From: Juglans regia
Taxonomy: Eukaryota > Streptophyta > Magnoliopsida > Fagales > Juglandaceae
Assembly (NCBI RefSeq): GCF_001411555.2
Contig: NC_049910.1
Location: 32,645,150-32,709,149, forward strand
Direction: 5' to 3'
Length of the DNA: 64,000 nucleotides
Shown here: one piece after another, positions 60,486 to 64,000 of the stretch
Layout: the number at the start of each line of letters is the position of its first letter
How positions within the stretch are numbered: position 1 is the stretch's first letter
Translations under genes and position numbers: made by a program
Notes under the pieces: generated by a model
What the model saw: only the letters and a program-made list of their open reading frames with translations
Told to the model about the DNA's origin: nothing
Databases searched by the model: none

Positions 60486-63400
60486 GTAGTAATACCATAA
60501 TTTGATTTTATCTTCTTCTATACATATTTGGATTGTGCAGTTATATTTTTTACTATAAAAATAAGAAATGTTATGCGAATTTATGAGTTTTTAAGAGTAC
60601 TCAATTTGATCGAGTTTTATACAAACTAAATAATTTAATAATTATTTTAAATTTATATTCACGAACAACTAGTAATTCAATAAACGAACTAAACGGAATT
60701 AATTGATCGAGTTGATCTCTAAGATCATCCCTACCCATTAATATAAATGAGCAGTGCTACAGTCACTGAAAACTTATCCCGAAAGATGCATGTCCCGAAT
60801 AGTGCATTTCATTTTTCCATTTTTATTTTCATTTTTTTCATGTATTTTTTTAATCATCATAAACATTTTAAAAAAATCACAATATCATTAAAAAACATTT
60901 CTTTAATCATTAAATAAAAAAAAAAAAGGTTTCAGGAGAAATGTTCGGACCCATTTTCGGGATCCAAAGCATTTCTCAATATAAATACATGGTCATAACT
61001 AGGTTGCTATTCGATTTGGGTGGACAGCCATTATCAAGCTCATCATGTTACTTAAATGTCCTGATTTCTAGTTTCAGGTAATTCATAATACTTCAAAAAG
61101 TTGGCTTCGAGCTTGTTCTTTAAAGCAAAAAACTTTAACACAAGAATATATGATATCCATATCGGTTCTGAACCCTTTTACACTTTTGTAAAGTAAATAT
61201 TCTTCTAGTAAATTGTGGAGATTTTACCAAATTTGTTGATTTCTTCTCTATCTTTGTTCTTTTCTTTTCTTAAACCCGGTCTATACCCTAAACTACTGGC
61301 CGGTTAATTATGGAGCATCCACATGACCAATGCTGGCACGTACGTCTTGGTGGAAAAGGAAACGCAACTGATTTAATTTCCCCATCAAACTCAAGACATC
61401 ATGTAAACTGATGATATGAGCATGATCCTTAACAGGTACATGCTGTTTTCTCCAGTCGATTTAAATTAATATTTACAAAAACCATAGTATATCCATGCTA
61501 TTACTGAAATGCAAAGGCTACATACTATTACTACCATGCATCTTCAAAGGAAAATACCGATTCTAGTCGCCGAAATGAAAGGTAATTCGCACTGATCGTA
61601 TGTACTAAAATCTCAACATGGAATAACGTATAACGTATTGCCTTTTATTAGGACCCCATGATCCCGTAAGCCAGGATTATCACTAACATCAGTTCTAAAA
61701 TTGTTCTATCAACAAAAGCTTGCAAGCAATAGTTTGAGTTAACTATTGCGGCAACACCGTTGATGCATGATGTCATGACTTTACACATGATTGCCATGAG
61801 GCAGGATGGCAGGACCCCATCCCTTATACAACATCATCAGCAACATTGGTTTCTACCATGGCTGTATCAACAAGAGCTTGCAATCAAAAGTTCGAGTTAA
61901 TACTATATATATATGTGCCACCATACATCCTCCATCCTGACTTCACGATTGATCTAAACGAAAGTGCTTTCCTTTTCCTATTATATATAAATAACAGCTA
62001 GCTGGGGAGGGGAATAGAAGAACAAAAAGAGCTTGGGAGACTAAACTCACACCACCTTATAATATCATGTTAAAAATAACAAAAAGGCCATCTAAATTAC
62101 CTTTTACTGATTATCACGGATTAGCATATCTTAAGCTGAGTCGTTAAATAGCATCATGTATGACCTCTTGATATGTTGCTATAGCTTATAAAAATTGTTA
62201 ATTAAACACATTTTCTCTACCTATACATATACAGATGTACAGTCAATTGTAATTTCAACTTCTAAAAAATGTTTGTATGCTAATATCGTGCTAGTTACAT
62301 GTGTAAACTGCTCATTCAATACGTGTCATGCTGAAATGACATTATAAGCGTCACAACAAATAAAATTTGTATATATGCAGTTTGCTTAACAAGATACTAC
62401 AACTGTCATGCAAACCCACAAACATTTGAGTCCACATCATCATGTATTGTACTGAATGTGTAAAAAATGAATGATCTTATTTGCAAGGCTCCATATACAT
62501 ACAAGACAAACCTGGAGTTCTTCTTCACAACTTAACTTGTTCAGAGTAAGCTTTCCCTTACAGCAAACATGATTTATACAGCTGCAGAATATTCACACAA
62601 GGCGACCATTGCCAAGCAATTACCTTGCATGGTCAACTGCATCTGATCGTATGATGTGTGTTTCTTTGAAGGCAATCAACGCATCCTCCAATTTCTACAT
62701 CTATTAATCAAATTTAAAACACTATTTTTGTTGGCAAAAGAAACTAAGATTCTTTGTTTTGTTTGATTTCCCAGATGGAGGAAATCAATTGGATAATAAA
62801 TAGAATGTTGCCAGACAAGCTAGCTTATGCATGCAAAGCCTCGGTTGGATGGTGATGGGAATGGCAAGCTGTGTACTGTGTCCCAGTTAAAGCAGGCTTT
62901 TAGCCTTCTATTTACAAAAGTTTTGGTACAACTTACAAAAAATCTACTGCTTATTAGCATGAGGAAACCAATTGGATGCACAACTTGGGTAACATGATCA
63001 GTCAGTAAAAATATGGACGTGATTCTCGTATTTCAGATCATAAAGCTAGAGATAACTTATAATCTCATCTTTCAGGTCATCATTAAAAAATAAAATAAAT
63101 TTAGAACATCATTAAAAACACTTTCTTAATTAGAAAAAAAAAATCATTAAAAAATACTTATTTTTTATTTTATTTCGTGATTAAGAAAATATTAGTTAAT
63201 AATATTATGTTTTTTTTTTAAAATTTTTTAAAAATATTTAAAATTATTAAAAAATTTATATAAAAAAGAAATTAAAAAAAATACATAATAAAACATATAA
63301 TATGTGAAGGTATTATGCATGTGGCATCAAGCTTGGACTCGCAGAGAAGCAGAATCCGTATTAGGTATCGAACCTTTTTTATTTTTTATTTTTCCTAATG

Positions 63401-63715
63401 TTATCACGTACGTACGTGCACATTTTCTTCTGAAAAAATTTATACAATCTCTTATTATTTATACAATCTCTACACATCACATTTTTTTTTTAATTTTTAT
63501 TTTATAAAAAATTTAATATATGAATATTAAATAGAAGAATTGAATTAGTTTAAAAATAATAAACTTAAAAAAAATTTTTTAAAAAATATTAAAATTTTTT
63601 AAAAATGTGGTGTGTGGAAGTTGTATAGCATTGCTCTTTTATCCTTCCACTCTGCTTTATATACGAGGCAACAGAGTTGGAGAAGAAAATGGCAAAATAA
63701 CACTCAACTAATTAC
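60421..63715. other. Intergenic, no gene seen
   Basis: (TA)n lies at 60451-60482. 60748-60985 and 63060-63300 are AT-rich MITE-like pieces. 61649-61745 and 61811-61906 are diverged direct repeats (AGGACCCCAT, TATCAACAA(A/G)AGCTTGCAA, GTT(T/C)GAGTTAA). 63405-63645 shares its right part (TGTGGTGTGTGG) with 54290-54490. 62500-62960 has balanced composition and could be a non-coding transcript, but no frame supports a protein. Confidence 0.4.
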
Positions 63716-63719
63716 TCAT

Positions 63720-63898
63720 TGAGTAACTCTACATATAACTGTGAAGTGTGCAAACGCTGCATAATCGTTTTGAAAGAGAGTTGAGTCAACTATTAAAAAA
63801 TTAATTTTTTTCATGTGGTTCTTATGTTTTATTCACTTTTTTCAAAAAGATTACGTCACGGTTACACAATTCAAGGTTGCAAATATCTTTTCTCTTAC
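63720..63898. mobile_element. Second, diverged copy of the foldback MITE at 26455
   Basis: AGTAACTCTACATATAACTG at the left, ATAATCGTTTTGAAA, AAAAATTAATTTTTTTCATG in the middle and AAGATTACGTCACGGTTAC with TTCTCTTA at the right follow the same order as in 26455-26638. The arms are more diverged here. Confidence 0.7.
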
Positions 63899-63964
63899 TC
63901 ATTAATTAAAATAAACTTAACCCAAGTAAACTTAACTTGGACTATCATAATAAATGTGCTCTAA

Positions 63965-64000
63965 GGGTTTATTTGGATGTTGAGACAGTTTCATCTCATC
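63965..64000. mobile_element. MITE cut by the window end
   Basis: After TAA (63962-63964) the sequence GGGTTTATTTGGATGTTGAG opens a copy of the Tourist-like family (compare 2977 and 18423). The right part is outside the window. Confidence 0.6.

Overview
The window is nuclear DNA of a woody eudicot. A+T-rich intergenic sequence dominates, the few genes are intron-containing, and transposable elements of almost every plant class are present. The short MITE families (GG..CGTTTGG ends, TAA/TTA target duplications) and the protein matches suggest a member of the walnut family (Juglandaceae, Fagales). That placement is inference from general familiarity, not a search result.

Only two genes look intact. 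One is a two-exon LRR receptor-like pseudokinase (36731-39535, + strand), related to Arabidopsis At2g26730. The other is a four-exon GARP/G2-like MYB repressor (55916-58245, + strand) that matches Arabidopsis EARLY FLOWERING MYB (EFM, At2g03500) along its whole length.

Region by region: 1-3957 is AT-rich sequence with a solo LTR (2042-2716, target duplication CTCAT) and a MITE (2977-3172). 3958-17496 reads as one 13.5-kb Helitron with a TC 5' end, three different tandem arrays in its left half, a decayed Rep/helicase gene (9640-14590), a multi-exon RPA1-like gene (about 14789-17303), and a terminal hairpin followed by CTAG. 18893-19780 is a FAR1/FRS-type pseudogene and 20725-21198 (-) is a broken zf-GRF gene. 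22317-22532 holds a 107-bp duplication with telomere-like repeats. 23100-36300 is a mosaic of MITEs, one TRIM retroelement (27547-27863) and a 2.2-kb non-autonomous hAT element (29660-31873) with CCGG-rich subterminal repeats and an 8-bp target duplication. 41408-42770 (-) and 44555-45310 (+) are 5'-truncated LINE tails in convergent orientation. 45830-46160 has an LTR/primer-binding-site remnant on the minus strand. 46458-47171 is a Tourist-like element with six internal 54-bp repeats. 48104-50920 is a 2.8-kb TG...CA element with target duplication TTAAT. The EFM-like gene follows after about 5 kb of AT-rich sequence. The last 5.5 kb hold no gene I can support.

The two host genes are about 16 kb apart and show no sign of joint function. 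The main biological content is the layered mobile-element history. The best object is the Helitron with both ends and an accessory RPA-like gene that is better preserved than its own helicase.
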